From contig NVRZ01000161.1 in the NCBI GenBank assembly GCA_002401055.1, forward strand, positions 1-7,116: a stretch of DNA of 7,116 bases, read 5' to 3'. Source of the DNA: Bacteroidota bacterium (GTDB lineage Bacteria; Bacteroidota; Bacteroidia; NORP154). Made by a program: the position numbers and the translations under genes. A model generated the notes under the pieces. That model made no database searches, had not been told where the DNA came from, and worked only from the letters and a program-made list of their open reading frames with translations. The first letter of the stretch is position 1. The number at the start of each line of letters is the position of its first letter. This document shows positions 6,991 to 7,116 of this stretch, one piece after another.

Positions 6991-7116
6991 TTACTCTGGA
7001 ATTTCTTCAACCACTGCTGATATCGATATTCTGGTATCGCTTGGTTCCGTGTTAGCCGTAATGGTAACTGTTTTTCTCTGCGTACCTTTCTGTTTTCCAG
7101 GTTTGTATTCTACTGC
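6991..7116 (-). CDS. C-terminus of a DUF1573-type protein, cut off by window edge
   Basis: Only the last 41 residues and the TAA stop (6991-6993) are in view. They start at AVEYKPGKQKGTQRK, continue with TVTITANTEPSDTRISISA and end VVEEIPE. A Y-P-G-K-G-K-x-K stretch followed by a beta-strand pair with T-x-N-x-x-P is the closing strand pattern of DUF1573, an Ig-like ASPM-SPD-2-Hydin-related domain common in secreted and surface proteins of Bacteroidota. The function of the family is not known. The match rests on a short stretch, so the family call is moderate, while the reading frame is well supported by the terminator placed shortly after its stop. Confidence 0.7.
   Translation of the reverse strand, partial: AVEYKPGKQKGTQRKTVTITANTEPSDTRISISAVVEEIPE

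Noticed and set aside
1..7116. CRISPR arrays, tRNA or rRNA genes, insertion sequences, attachment sites, toxin-antitoxin or defence genes.
   Set aside because: I found no direct-repeat arrays, RNA gene cores, transposase motifs or terminal inverted repeats. Composition looks even across the window, with no sign of a recently acquired island.

Overview
The window reads as a chromosomal segment of a Bacteroidota bacterium, most likely a marine or soil member of the Cytophagales/Flammeovirgaceae-like group. The grounds are the AT-leaning base composition, the near absence of Shine-Dalgarno sequences, the RecR variant with a Bacteroidota-style SMEGDTT motif, the NfeD-type protease and the secreted Reg_prop propeller. 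The genus call is an inference; the phylum call is fairly safe.

Layout from left to right: (1) the first two thirds of a family-2 glycosyltransferase on the minus strand, running off the left edge; (2) recR (minus), separated from the glycosyltransferase by a weak terminator; (3) a group II PLP-dependent amino-acid decarboxylase (minus), 36 nt upstream of recR and probably co-transcribed with it at least in part; (4) a sodium:solute symporter, the only plus-strand gene, divergent from the decarboxylase across 63 bp; (5) a secreted seven-bladed beta-propeller built only of Reg_prop repeats (minus), convergent with the symporter across 27 bp; (6) a full-length NfeD-family membrane serine protease (minus); (7) a strong minus-strand intrinsic terminator; (8) the last 41 residues of a DUF1573-type secreted protein (minus), running off the right edge. 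No stretch longer than about 130 bases lacks a gene.

Functionally the window is mixed: DNA repair (RecR), amino-acid or amine metabolism and transport (decarboxylase plus symporter), envelope quality control (NfeD), and cell-surface or periplasmic proteins (propeller, DUF1573 protein, glycosyltransferase for surface polysaccharide). The divergent decarboxylase/symporter pair is the only arrangement that hints at a shared substrate, and that remains inference.

I looked for a novel system, mobile element, CRISPR, RNA gene or defence island and see none. All genes belong to recognisable families with intact key residues. The points worth a second look are the stand-alone propeller, the NfeD protease without a slipin partner in view, and the decarboxylase of unknown substrate.
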